From assembly GCA_040285825.1 (NCBI GenBank), contig JAUPSS010000004.1, positions 4,285,658 through 4,349,657 on the forward strand: 64,000 nt of DNA. The letters run 5' to 3'. Origin of the DNA: Eukaryota sp. TZLM1-RC (lineage: Eukaryota > Metamonada: BaSk clade). A program made the position numbers and the translations under genes. Positions 33,009 through 42,718 of the stretch are shown here, one piece after another; positions within the stretch are counted from its first letter, which is position 1, and each line of letters opens with the position of its first letter. Under the pieces are notes generated by a model. It was given only the letters and a program-made list of their open reading frames with translations. It was not told where the DNA came from and did no database searches.

Positions 33009-36000
33009 ATACGTATTGGGTCGTCCCCGGCTCAACGTAGGATCCTTGAGGAAGAGACTGGTCCCTCTTCCTCACCACTAACCACAGACCCTGCTTCCAT
33101 GCCCCCTTCTTCGGTTGAAGCTTCTGCGCTTCCTGAAGCAACTCTCCCTGAGGGTTCCATCCCAAAGGAAGACAGTTCCCTTCCAGAGGATTCCGTTCCC
33201 ATGGAAGGAAGCTCTCCTCTTCAGGATTCCGTTCCTGTGGAAGGAGACAACCATCCCAAGGATTCTGTTTCTTCGGAAGGAAGAAGTCCTTCATTGGTCT
33301 CCTACGACGACGAGGACGCAGAGGATTCTGTTGCTCCTCTCCCTCCTTCGCAGTTGAGGGTCTCTGAAGTCCCACCTTCTCCCCTCCATGAAAGAAGTTC
33401 TGAAGTACCACCTTCACCTTCTACTCAGAACAGAGAGACTGTACAACTTTCTCTCACGTCAAAGGAAGGATTTGAAGATCAACCTTCTTCCTCCTCTACA
33501 GAGGCCATTGAAGTACCATCTTCATCCCTTTCATCCAGTTCTGAGGTTCCACCCTCTCATCCTCAACAGCTTCTCCCTCCAGTTCCAACTGTTAGGAGGA
33601 ATATTCAAAATCCTGCTGTTCCAACTTCAGGATCTCCTCTAACTTCAACAGTTAGTGGAGTTAACAATCTGTCTGTTTCCCCTCATTAGGCTAGTGATTC
33701 CATTCCTAGCACTTCGGACCTTCCTTCGTATCTTTCTGAAGAGCAAAGGAAAAGGTACGAACAAATCTTTTCAGATTTGGTAGAGTACGAGGAACCTCCC
33801 AAGGAATTCTCCCCTCTACCTCAACATCAGGTCCCTTCCACGGCACCTGCATCTGAAATTGACAGAATTCCTGGTGAGGTCTCTAAAGAATATGTAGAGC
33901 GTTTTCTTCAAGAAGAACGAAACTGGGAACACAGAAAAAGACTGGATAGAGAGATTGAAGCTAGAAGAGGAACATCCTCTACACAGGCTCAACCTACCCC
34001 TTCTCAAACTAGCTCCTACGCTTGCTCGAGTGTTCATCATGGTGCTTCCCGTCAGCACAATCCTTATGCTAGATATAGGGATACACAAGTAATTCCAGAG
34101 GATCCAGAAGCCATCCCTCCCACGGAGATGAGCAACAAACGTCCTCCTTTCTACGGTTCCAAAGTCGAGAACGACTTAGGATTATGGATCTCTCCCAGAA
34201 TAGGTCCATTTCTTAACGACGAAAGGATCACTCCTGAAACCTCCAGGAATGACCCAGAACCAACTTACGACCCAAGACCCGGAGTTAGGTTCATGAGAAC
34301 TACTCGGGAAGGAGTATTTAGACGCTTCGCTGGAGATGAAGACAACCTCTTCATAAATGTTCACAACCCTTGCCCATACCCTAGGTTCAGTCCTGTGTAC
34401 AACGCATCTCTCGATATCCTTATCGACAGAGATTATAGAACAGGGTGGTGGTTTACCGAAACCACATATGGTGAAAGACTCTTTCTTTACGACAGACGTC
34501 CTGACCATATAGCTTCATATTGTGGTCCTGACCACAGAAGATCAGGTAATCTTCAAAGAACCCTCCAGCTCGTCACCGTTTTCCCTGGATGCATAGAATC
34601 CAGGATGTTAAAGTGGGTAATGGTAGAAGGTCGTATAGAGAAAACACGTTTGGTTCAACCAGCGATCTCTTCTTATCAGGTTCCAGCCCAGATTGAAGAG
34701 ACAGTACCTTCTCCTGAACCTCATCAACGCGAAGTTCCACCTACCGCAGATCAACCTATGGAAACTTCTACAGAACCCTCGCATAATCCGCCCACGGAAC
34801 AAACTGAAGAGGATGTTGTAGTAGAAGTCAGCGATGAGTCCCCAACTCCAGACTCAATTCCAACTGTGCTAGCACCAATGGAACAAACTCCAGCACCTGC
34901 ACAGCCTATGGAACAATCAGTGGTTCCACCCACACCTCCTTCCACTGGTTCAACAAGTTCACAACACACGGCTCAACCAACACCTTCTACGGTTAGTTCT
35001 TCACGTTCTACTTTCTCAGGTACTTACGATAGTAACCTTCTCCTATCTTCCATGGTGGGATCAAGAGATAGAGACAACAGACGCAGAGACCGCCCCAAAC
35101 GTCCAACTCTCGATGCGACTGATTTAAGAGATGTTGATAAACTCCTCAAGTTTGTTAACAAGTTTATCCTCTGGAGTCGTACGGATAGAATTGTAGACGA
35201 GGCTCGAGGCAACATCGAGGATCCTGCCCAAGTTGCTTTAGCCAGCGAAGTTGCTAGACTTCGTGAGGAACTTGAACTAGCTAGATCAGCAGAACTGGCA
35301 TCTGACCAACGGTTCGACAGCGAACCAATTCATGAATGGGATCTCTTCAGATCCGCCATGCGCATTAGTGCCAGAGGTTTAGCTGAATGCGTAACACCTG
35401 AAGCTCTTAACGCTTTAAGGTATCAAGGCACTGGCCTTTCAATTTCCTCCGCCATGGTCCCAACCAGCAGAGACGAACGCAAAATTTGGGAACAGATCCT
35501 AAGGAGAACCCAATTCAGTAGACTGGATCAAGCCCTGGACGCACTTCATGCTGTACACATGGATTGGTCTGAGAGAGATTATGGTAACAGATGGATAGAC
35601 TTCATGCTTAACATAGGCAGAGTCTTAACGCGTTCCACCGCTATCCAAGACGTTCGTGGTCTGACTCAACAAATGAGACACATCACCATCCACGGAAACC
35701 CCGTCGACCGACTTCCTGAATGGGAAATTGCTTCTCACGTCATTGAAAGCATCGGTATTACCATCATCAGGGACAGACTCCTCAGGATCTGGTCCAATCC
35801 CTCCCATTACTATTCAGATGGCCACACCCTAGGAAAATTTTTCAGTGTTCTCCAAATAGAATACGAAAATTTCTGTAATGCTAGATCTTTTAAGGAGCAG
35901 ATCAATCACGTGGACTTCTTGTATCAAAATAGAATCTCGTTTCAGACTGAGAACCGTCGCAGACAGACGGTACCTTCTCCCCCTGCTATCCCCAAACCAA

Positions 36001-36983
36001 GAGGTTCCAGCTCCGGCAGGCGCCCAAAACAACAACGACGAGAAGGAAGCTCTACTCAACCGTCTTCCACTCAGTCTGATCCCAACGTCCAATGCAATTT
36101 CTGTAAACAAATGGGTCATCCGACTGAAAGGTGCCCTAGTGAGGACTGCCGAAGAAGCAAAAAGTGGAGAGAACAACAAGCTCGGGGCAGAGGTTCTAGA
36201 GGTTCTGGTTTCCGTAGTCGAAGAGGCACTCGCGGCAGAGGCAGAGGCTCTTCATCATATAATAAACGTTCCCGTCACTATTTACGCAGTTTTGAAACCA
36301 TACCCCCTACAACTACAACACATCCCCAGACAGAAAACACAACATGGAAAGATTCCCTAATCAATCTTTTGGCCAACTTGGAACATACCAAGACACACAA
36401 CATTCAAGCTAATTTCTTCTCAGAACAAGCTGAATACGATTCGGATACAATATTCATGGTACAATCCATAAAGTCCACATCCAACTGCCTTCAATTAAAC
36501 TTCTCGATCAACAATGTCGAGGTTAAAGGCATAATCGACTCTGGCGCAACATGCTCAGTAGTCACGGAAGACGTCATCAGTAATTGTAACATGGCACGTT
36601 CCAACGAAACCATATTTTACAAGATTGCTAATGGAACTACCTCACAGTCCCTTGGTACTGCTTCTGGAACCCTTAGTATTAGACTAGGCTGTGTTACCCA
36701 GATTGTACATGTGAACCACAAGTTCAGCATCGTTCCTGGACATGAGACCATTCTCATTGGCGCTGACTTGCTGAGTCACCTTGGACTGATGAACAACAAG
36801 GGCATTTATATTAGAATGGACGACGCCTGTCGCACATTACTATTACCTGAAGCCGAATTCGATCATCGAATATCACAAGCTTCAGAAGTCGTCAACGATT
36901 CCACACGTTGGTTGGAACACATTAACTCATCCAGTTGTACCATCAACCTCGACAACGACCATTTCAAGAAGTCCCTACTTTAA
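32976..36983 (+). pseudogene. gag: gag-protease of element C with one internal TAG
   Basis: One frame from ATG 32976 to TAA 36981-36983, broken only by TAG at 33687-33689. The first 237 codons are proline/serine/glutamate-rich with repeated SLPEDSVPMEGSS-like units. Past the TAG the frame stays open for 1097 codons. It includes the capsid-like region (about 35100-35900), a canonical zinc knuckle CNFCKQMGHPTERC (CX2CX4HX4C, about 36092-36133), an RGRGSRGSG-type box, and a retropepsin with IIDSGATCSVV, the D-S-G-A active site intact. It would form the particle and process the polyprotein. Whether the TAG is a mutation or is read through cannot be told from sequence alone. Confidence 0.85.
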
Positions 36984-37039
36984 ACTTTGAAAGAGTTCGA
37001 AGACGTATTTACCCTCAAGCCTCATGCTGAAGGTATTGA

Positions 37040-39964
37040 TTGCCCTCCCATGGAAATCAACTTCTACAAGTCAGAGTTAGAAGACCCCCCAGGACCCTGA
37101 ATCCAGCCAGGCTAGAGGTCGCTAACCAAATTTTCGACGAACTCGTAGACTCAGGATTTGCTGTCCCATCGAACCATGAGTTCAGCTCCCCTGTCTGTCT
37201 AGTGGTCTACCCAGATCACCGTAAGCCCCGCCTTACCGGTGACTATAGTGGCAAGGACGGAGTCAACGCCAACACCATTCCTGTTGAGCCCAACCTTCCA
37301 AGGATCTCCGATGTGCTGGTATTTCTCTCCCAAGCGAACTACATAGGCACCCTTGACCACCCCAAAGCCTTTTGGCAACTCAAGATTGCTGAAAAGGATT
37401 GGCAGAAAACAGCCCTGAGCATTCCTGGCAAAAGCATCATGTTCAAACGTGCAGCTTTTGGCCTAAAGAATGTCCCAGCCGTTTTCCAAAACGTCATGGC
37501 TGACATCTTCTCTGGAGACGGTGTCTTCATTTACATAGATGACATCATAATCATAGGTTCAACCTTTGACGAATTCATTGAACGCCTCCGTCGCGTCCTT
37601 GATCAAGCCAGATGCAAAAGAGTTTCCTTGGGACTTCCAAAGTGCCATTTCGTGTCTTCCAGACACCCAATCAAGATACTGGGCAGTGTTTTCCAAAACA
37701 AACAACGGACTATCGATCCCACTCGCATTGAATCTTTGTTGAATCTACCTAGACCAAAGACAATCAAAGACGTCCGCAGCCTCGTAGGATTAGTCAACTT
37801 CATTAGAGAATGGCTTCCTCAGGTATCTGAGCTCATCGCTCCTATCATCAGATTGACTAAGAAGGATGGAAACAACTCCAACGTTAAACCCAAACCCCGC
37901 GCGCAACGCCTTCAATGGACCGACATGCACGACGGACTCCTTCAAAAGATCAAACAACTGATAGCGAAGCACATGCCGCTCAGCTTACCTCCGCTGGAAA
38001 ACCAAATTTTAATTAGTTGCGATGCATCCAACATTGCTGTAGGCGGCGTCATATGGGAACAAATCGAACAAGTCGACGACCCCGGTACCCCCCTAATCAA
38101 CAGGAAATGTAGGCCTATCAGCTTCTTCAGCCGGTTGTTAACCAACTCGCAAAAAAACTGGCCGACAAACCAAAAGGAACTCTATGCCATCCTGCTCATG
38201 TTAACTCAAAGTGGTTTTGAAAACTACTTGAAAGAAAGGAAATTGGTTATATTTACAGACCATCAAAACCTTACCTACATGTTCACGGCTCCTGAGAAGA
38301 ACAGAATTGTAACAAGATGGTTACCCATATTCTCTGAATTCTGCTTTGATTTGGTACATACCAAAGGGGAAGATAACTTCTGGGCTGATATGTTGTCTCG
38401 AATAGTTCCGCCTATAGACCATCAAGAGATCAATCATTTGTCCCATCAAATATCTCCAAATTTTCATCCAATATTTTACATCGATATAATTGATGGAACA
38501 GAAAATGAAAGATACTACATCGAAGACTTAAACAACTTCGAACGTATCATGGTCATCAGAGAACGATGTTCCAACGACCTGCCTATTTTCGAGCCATGGC
38601 TCTGTAGGATTAGGTCCGAACAGAAGCTTGCCATAGCTTCCAAAGACCCCTCTTTCAACAACTGTGTTCATAACAATCATCTTGATTTATATATGACTCA
38701 GAACAACAAGATAGTGATTCCCAAATCACTCATTAAGGACACTCTGAACTTGTTGCATGGACTTCTGCAAGGAGGCCATCCAAGCAAAGCTGAAAGCCTG
38801 AACAAGCTCAGGAACAGCGATTATTGGTGGCCATACATGCTCACCGACATGAATAAGCACGTCCAAGAATGCCCCTCCTGTCAGAAAACAAAGCCAGTTC
38901 CCAAACTGCATGTTTCCCCAACCGGTTCATTGTGGGCTGACAGACCTTTTGCTCGCGTCAACGCCGACGTTATTTGTCCTCTTCCAGAAGATCAAGAAGG
39001 CTACAAATACATCCTCGTATTTATTGACAGCTTCTCTAGGTTCACGATCATCGTGCCTTTAAAAGAGATAAATGCCAATCTTACTGCAGATGCATTAATT
39101 TGGAAAGTCTGTGCCATCTTTGGTATTCCATTTCAAATCCACAGCGATAATGGACCCGAATTTTCCAAGGCTGTCTTTGACGAATTAAGCAAATTTTTGG
39201 GCATAGAGGTGTCAACGTCAACACCTAGGTTTTCTCAGTCCAACGGCCTGGTAGAGCGCCGACACAGAGACATCCTGCAAAACCTACGGAAATTGCTCGT
39301 AGACTTCAATGCCTACGATGTGTGGTCTGAATACTTGCCTTATGTGCAATTATTGATCAACTCTTCCAAGAGCTCAATTACCAACCACACCCCATACCAA
39401 GTGATCTTTGGCTCAGATGTGTCTCCCAGATCAGACCCTGGCAAAATTCTTGAAATCATTGAAAGCTCGACGTCTGAGTCAACTTTTATTCAAGAAATTC
39501 AATCTAAATTTCGAAGATTGAAAGAGAAACAGGAAAAGGCAGCACACCATCAAGCTTCCAAAGCTTCCAAGCTAACTAGATCGTCAACTCCAAACCCTTT
39601 TGAAGTTGGTCAATTGGTATTGAGAGCATCTGGCTCTTCCGCTAAGCTTCATGGAGACTATTTAGGACCCTTCCTAATTACTGAAATCGTATCCAATTCG
39701 TCTGTGAATATTAAGAATCTTTGCACAGGTACGATTGTCCAAGCTAGCGTCAAACATTTAGCACCCTGGCACTCCAGCTTGCCCACCAACGATGAGTTCC
39801 ACTCCTGGGTCGCTGCAGGTGATGTCGAAGAACACATCATTGAAAAAGTGCTCAGTCAGGAAGGTGACTTTTGCCAAGTGCAATGGCCAGGAAAAGAGAT
39901 CACCACTGAGCATGTGTCTACAGTCCAAAATACTGCCGCGTATAAAGACTTTATCAAGACTTGA
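37040..39964 (+). CDS. pol: Pol of element C: reverse transcriptase, RNase H, integrase
   Basis: 974 open codons in a different frame from gag-protease, without its own ATG near the start. RT: RPRLTGDYSGKDG, LDHPKAFWQLK, and VFIYIDDIIIIG (YIDD). RNase H: ISCDASNIAVGG, NQKELYAILL, IFTDHQNLTY, GEDNFWADMLSR. Integrase: HGLLQGGHPSKAES ... CPSCQ zinc domain, then VNADV, SDNGPEFS and VERRHRD, the complete DDE triad. The C-terminus has HIIEKVLSQEGDFCQVQWPG, a chromodomain-like module. TGA at 39962-39964 ends the frame, but homology to the basic tails of A and B continues in frame to about 40080. The frame change from protease to RT must fall between 37040 and about 37100. Confidence 0.9.
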   Translation: MPSHGNQLLQVRVRRPPRTLNPARLEVANQIFDELVDSGFAVPSNHEFSSPVCLVVYPDHRKPRLTGDYSGKDGVNANTIPVEPNLPRISDVLVFLSQANYIGTLDHPKAFWQLKIAEKDWQKTALSIPGKSIMFKRAAFGLKNVPAVFQNVMADIFSGDGVFIYIDDIIIIGSTFDEFIERLRRVLDQARCKRVSLGLPKCHFVSSRHPIKILGSVFQNKQRTIDPTRIESLLNLPRPKTIKDVRSLVGLVNFIREWLPQVSELIAPIIRLTKKDGNNSNVKPKPRAQRLQWTDMHDGLLQKIKQLIAKHMPLSLPPLENQILISCDASNIAVGGVIWEQIEQVDDPGTPLINRKCRPISFFSRLLTNSQKNWPTNQKELYAILLMLTQSGFENYLKERKLVIFTDHQNLTYMFTAPEKNRIVTRWLPIFSEFCFDLVHTKGEDNFWADMLSRIVPPIDHQEINHLSHQISPNFHPIFYIDIIDGTENERYYIEDLNNFERIMVIRERCSNDLPIFEPWLCRIRSEQKLAIASKDPSFNNCVHNNHLDLYMTQNNKIVIPKSLIKDTLNLLHGLLQGGHPSKAESLNKLRNSDYWWPYMLTDMNKHVQECPSCQKTKPVPKLHVSPTGSLWADRPFARVNADVICPLPEDQEGYKYILVFIDSFSRFTIIVPLKEINANLTADALIWKVCAIFGIPFQIHSDNGPEFSKAVFDELSKFLGIEVSTSTPRFSQSNGLVERRHRDILQNLRKLLVDFNAYDVWSEYLPYVQLLINSSKSSITNHTPYQVIFGSDVSPRSDPGKILEIIESSTSESTFIQEIQSKFRRLKEKQEKAAHHQASKASKLTRSSTPNPFEVGQLVLRASGSSAKLHGDYLGPFLITEIVSNSSVNIKNLCTGTIVQASVKHLAPWHSSLPTNDEFHSWVAAGDVEEHIIEKVLSQEGDFCQVQWPGKEITTEHVSTVQNTAAYKDFIKT

Positions 39965-40060
39965 AAAGCACGTCGCCGAACTAAATCCGCTCCTCCCAAG
40001 AAGCGTAATAATTCTATTAGTTCACCTCCTGTGACTAGAGCTTCCAGGGCTCGTCGCTCG

Positions 40061-40078
40061 AAAGAGAGGAAAAGGCAG
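40061..40078 (+). other. Polypurine tract of element C
   Basis: AAAGAGAGGAAAAGGCAG immediately before the 3' LTR. It overlaps the basic tail codons of the polyprotein (SKERKRQ), as in copies A and B. Confidence 0.75.
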
Positions 40079-40232
40079 TGTTAGTCTTGAATAGTATTTA
40101 TAGTTAATAGTTTAGTTATTAGTATTCCGCCTATTAGCTTAAGAAGAGAGAATACAATTCCTCTTCGTAATAAATTACACTTCTGTTACTCTACATTGTA
40201 TGTCAGACAATAACCAACAGCCAAGACCATCA
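40079..40232 (+). repeat. 3' LTR of element C (154 bp)
   Basis: Identical to 32855-33008 except A to G in TATTCC(A/G)CCTATT. It carries a second, useless copy of the gag start codons. The target duplication CTTG follows. Confidence 0.95.
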
Positions 40233-40560
40233 CTTGTATATCAGTGAAACGATTGAAAATACTGTCATGAACCAATGGTAAACTTACACTGGTCATGGAA
40301 TATAGTCTAACTTAGATTAATTTGTGTATTCATTTTTAGGGAGTTGATACATGATTTAATCTTAGATTAAAATGTGTGTTAGACCAATTTCAGTATGCAA
40401 AAATTAGTATTAGACTATTTTCTTTTCGAGAAAATTAATCTAACCTAAATTTTATTCTACCAATCGAAACTACATGTCAACGTCATCAACTTTAATCACC
40501 TCTACAGCTTCGATAGAAGCATCTTCATCATCTCCTACAATGAAGGATTCATTGGACATA
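40233..40560. other. Intergenic, no gene recognised
   Basis: AT-rich. It holds scattered TTAGATTAA / AGATTAAT motifs near 40310-40450 but no open frame or element boundary that I can support. Confidence 0.5.
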
Positions 40561-41395
40561 TCAAATTCTTCCTGATGACGTACAACTGAAGATTTCTTGG
40601 ACTTTTTCCAAACATTTTCCAATAAATCCAAGAGTTTTACCGTTGGATTCGTTTACCACGAAATGGGTTTCATCGAAATTTTCCACACAATTTTCATCAA
40701 GGCTGCCATCATCAAAAAACCGTTGCACCTTGCCCAAATGATAGGCAACCGTTTGTTCGATGAACTGTCTTCTTTCAGGAGAGACATCGAGTTTTCCGCT
40801 CTGAGTTCTGGAAACAATATTGTTATATACCATAAAACTCTGAATCCAAGAGAGGTTTATTTTTTGTTCGATTGGACTGGAATCTTCTCGTTCTTTGTAA
40901 CCGTTCTTGAATTAAGAATGATGACTGTCTTCTAAAACATTTTTGGCTAGATGTTCCAGTAGTTTACTGTTAAATCCAACACCTGCTTTCCTCAACCTCG
41001 AGAACTCATCGAATAGTTCATTATATAACCACGTGACCCAAGCAGTTCTTCTCCTTTCTCTTCCAGGAAGAGCTTTGACAGTCATTTTTTTTCTAATACC
41101 GTTTTGTACTCAAGAAATAGTCGTTGTATCCAGATCTTCACCATCAATCTTGTCTCGTTTGGACCACCAGTCCATCATTTTTGTTCTTGTTCTTGAAGAG
41201 TTGAGGAAATTGGCGATGGTTGAAACCATCAAGTTTTTATCTCCATCTGTTGCGTGTTTTTTTTCGCATCCACCGGACGACATCACGTCGTTGCGGAAGC
41301 TGAGACACAGACATTATTCTCTTCTTTCCAACGTCGATGGGCAAATGAAAGTTGGGTTCTATCTCACCTTCCGAGTTGTTGAGAGATGAGACGTT
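40561..41395 (-). pseudogene. DDE transposase relic of a type common in oomycete genomes
   Basis: Reverse strand, in order: IMSVSQLPQRRDVVRWMRKK, GDKNLMVSTIANFL ... DWWSKRDKI, GRERRRTAWVTWLYNELFDE ... FSRLRKAGVGF, IQSFMVYNNIVSRTQSGKLD, VSPERRQFIEQTVAYHLGKV, and ENFDETHFVVNESNGKTLGF. The FDETHFVVN block carries a DDE-type first catalytic aspartate, and the helix-turn-helix-like part precedes it. I recognise this series from a repetitive transposase family in Phytophthora-like genomes; I cannot name it more exactly without a search. It has at least two frameshifts and stops and lacks the rest of the catalytic core. Confidence 0.6.
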
Positions 41396-41539
41396 GGAAG
41401 ACATTCCATCAAGAAATTGAAGGGAACGTTTTGGCTTTGATTTTGGGGATTGATTTGGAACACCTCCACAATCAGAAATAATTTAAATGAGTTGGGCTGT
41501 AGAATATGCCTGGATGACATTAGGGACGAATAATGATCA

Positions 41540-41990
41540 GTCGTGCTACTCAGAAAATACGGGGATGTATTTAGTGGGCTACCTCACCCGGATGGAATTG
41601 ATCTTCAGCCAACACCATTTCATTTTGTGACAATAATAAGATCGTCAAAAGAAAACCTCGAATATTAAACACAGAAAAACCAAAGGCGACCGAGGAAATT
41701 TTTAACGAATTAGTCCGTTATGGATTTGCAGTGCCCGCAAAGTCTCAATTCAGTAGTCCCAGCTGTCTTGTACATTTTCCTGATCACAAGAAAATCACAG
41801 TTAACTCGGGTTTTAGTGGTATAGATGGAATAAATTATTTAACTAAACCTGTTGAGGCAAATTTGCCCGGAATTAGCGACATTTTAGAGTTTCTAAGTAA
41901 AGCTAATTATATAGCAACTCTAAATTTATTTAAGGCATTTTGGCAGCTCAAAATTGCTCAAGAGGATAGTGATAAATTTACCATATCAAA
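41540..41990 (+). pseudogene. Gypsy-like reverse transcriptase fragment
   Basis: Forward strand: LRKYGDVFSGLPHPDGIDL, EEIFNELVRYGFAVPAKSQF, SGFSGIDGIN, and LNLFKAFWQLKIAQED (motif A with D replaced by N). It aligns with the protease-RT junction of A, B and C but is a separate, older lineage. It ends abruptly at about 41990, where non-LTR endonuclease sequence begins. Confidence 0.78.
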
Positions 41991-42260
41991 TACTCTGATG
42001 ATAAAGGTGACATTTACTGTGATTGGATTGATAACTCTGAAGTTTTGTTGATTTTGTCTCCTGTAACGTTGTAAATGACACTTTGGTTCAAAAAAGGAAA
42101 CTTAATGCTGTAAAAGCTCTTGAATATAGAGCGAATGAAAAACATAGAAAATATGACAAAGATAGCGAAGACGCTGATCCTGATAGAAACAGACCACTGG
42201 TTTTCATTGCTTTTCCATTTTCTATAAGCGGAGGACTATAAGAAAAAGCAGAAAATTGTT
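41991..42260 (+). pseudogene. RLE endonuclease fragment joined to gypsy RT
   Basis: Begins at SDDKGDIYCDWIDNSE, matching SDDRGDVYCDWIDNSE of the element at 24872-27933. It continues in shifted frames as HRKYDKDSEDADPDRN and PLVFIAFPFSISGG, the family's C-terminal tail. It is a 5'-truncated insertion into the gypsy relic, or a template-switch chimera. Confidence 0.75.
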
Positions 42261-42718
42261 TGAATGATTTCCAACAATTGTTTCTAGAAACAACATATCA
42301 ACTGAATCATACTGGTGTCACTTTTTCATGTAAACACTAGACTAGTTTGTGATCAAATTTTGAACAAAATGAGCAAAGTTTAAACCATTTGAACTTTTTA
42401 TGAAACTTAATTATAACTTTGTAAACTTTGCAGCTCTTGGTTTGGACTTTTACGAAATTCTGGTCACAACAAGTGATTATTTTTCCATGTTGCTGTGAAT
42501 CAAGATCAACTGAAGGCCAGTAGATTCTTGAAGATCTCACTGCTGCTATTCAACCAAATAGTGTGAAGTTGGATGTAGCCATTATTAAGCCCACAATTGG
42601 AGAGTGGATTGATGAAATTAAAGCAATTCTCACATGTATTGTCAAATGAAAACATTTGACACAACAGCATTTAAAACAAAGTTTAATAAAAACAATAAAT
42701 TGATAAACTATGTACAAA
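42261..42718. other. Intergenic, weak transposase-like remnant
   Basis: A short forward stretch near 42535-42648 reads LEDLTAAIQPNSVKLDVAII, then KPTIGEWIDEIKAI and a stop. It vaguely recalls the C-terminal part of DDE transposases but is too short to assign. Otherwise I see nothing. Confidence 0.4.

Larger units (their letters stand above)
32855..40232 (+). mobile_element. Ty3/gypsy-like LTR retrotransposon C (young insertion)
   Basis: Bounded by 154-bp LTRs with one difference between them and flanked by a perfect 4-bp target duplication CTTG (32851-32854 and 40233-40236). Gene order is gag, CCHC, protease, RT, RNase H, integrase, chromodomain-like tail. It is related to A and B throughout the polyprotein but has unrelated LTRs and no nested insertion. 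Near-identical LTRs indicate recent insertion, yet the reading frame holds three isolated stops and one frame change. Confidence 0.95.

Noticed and set aside
33687-36983. A non-standard genetic code with reassigned stop codons
   Set aside because: EBP2 and GSK3 end with TAG, the symporter and SPATA17-like genes with TAA, and kinase 1 with TGA, all at natural protein ends. The internal stops occur only in transposons.
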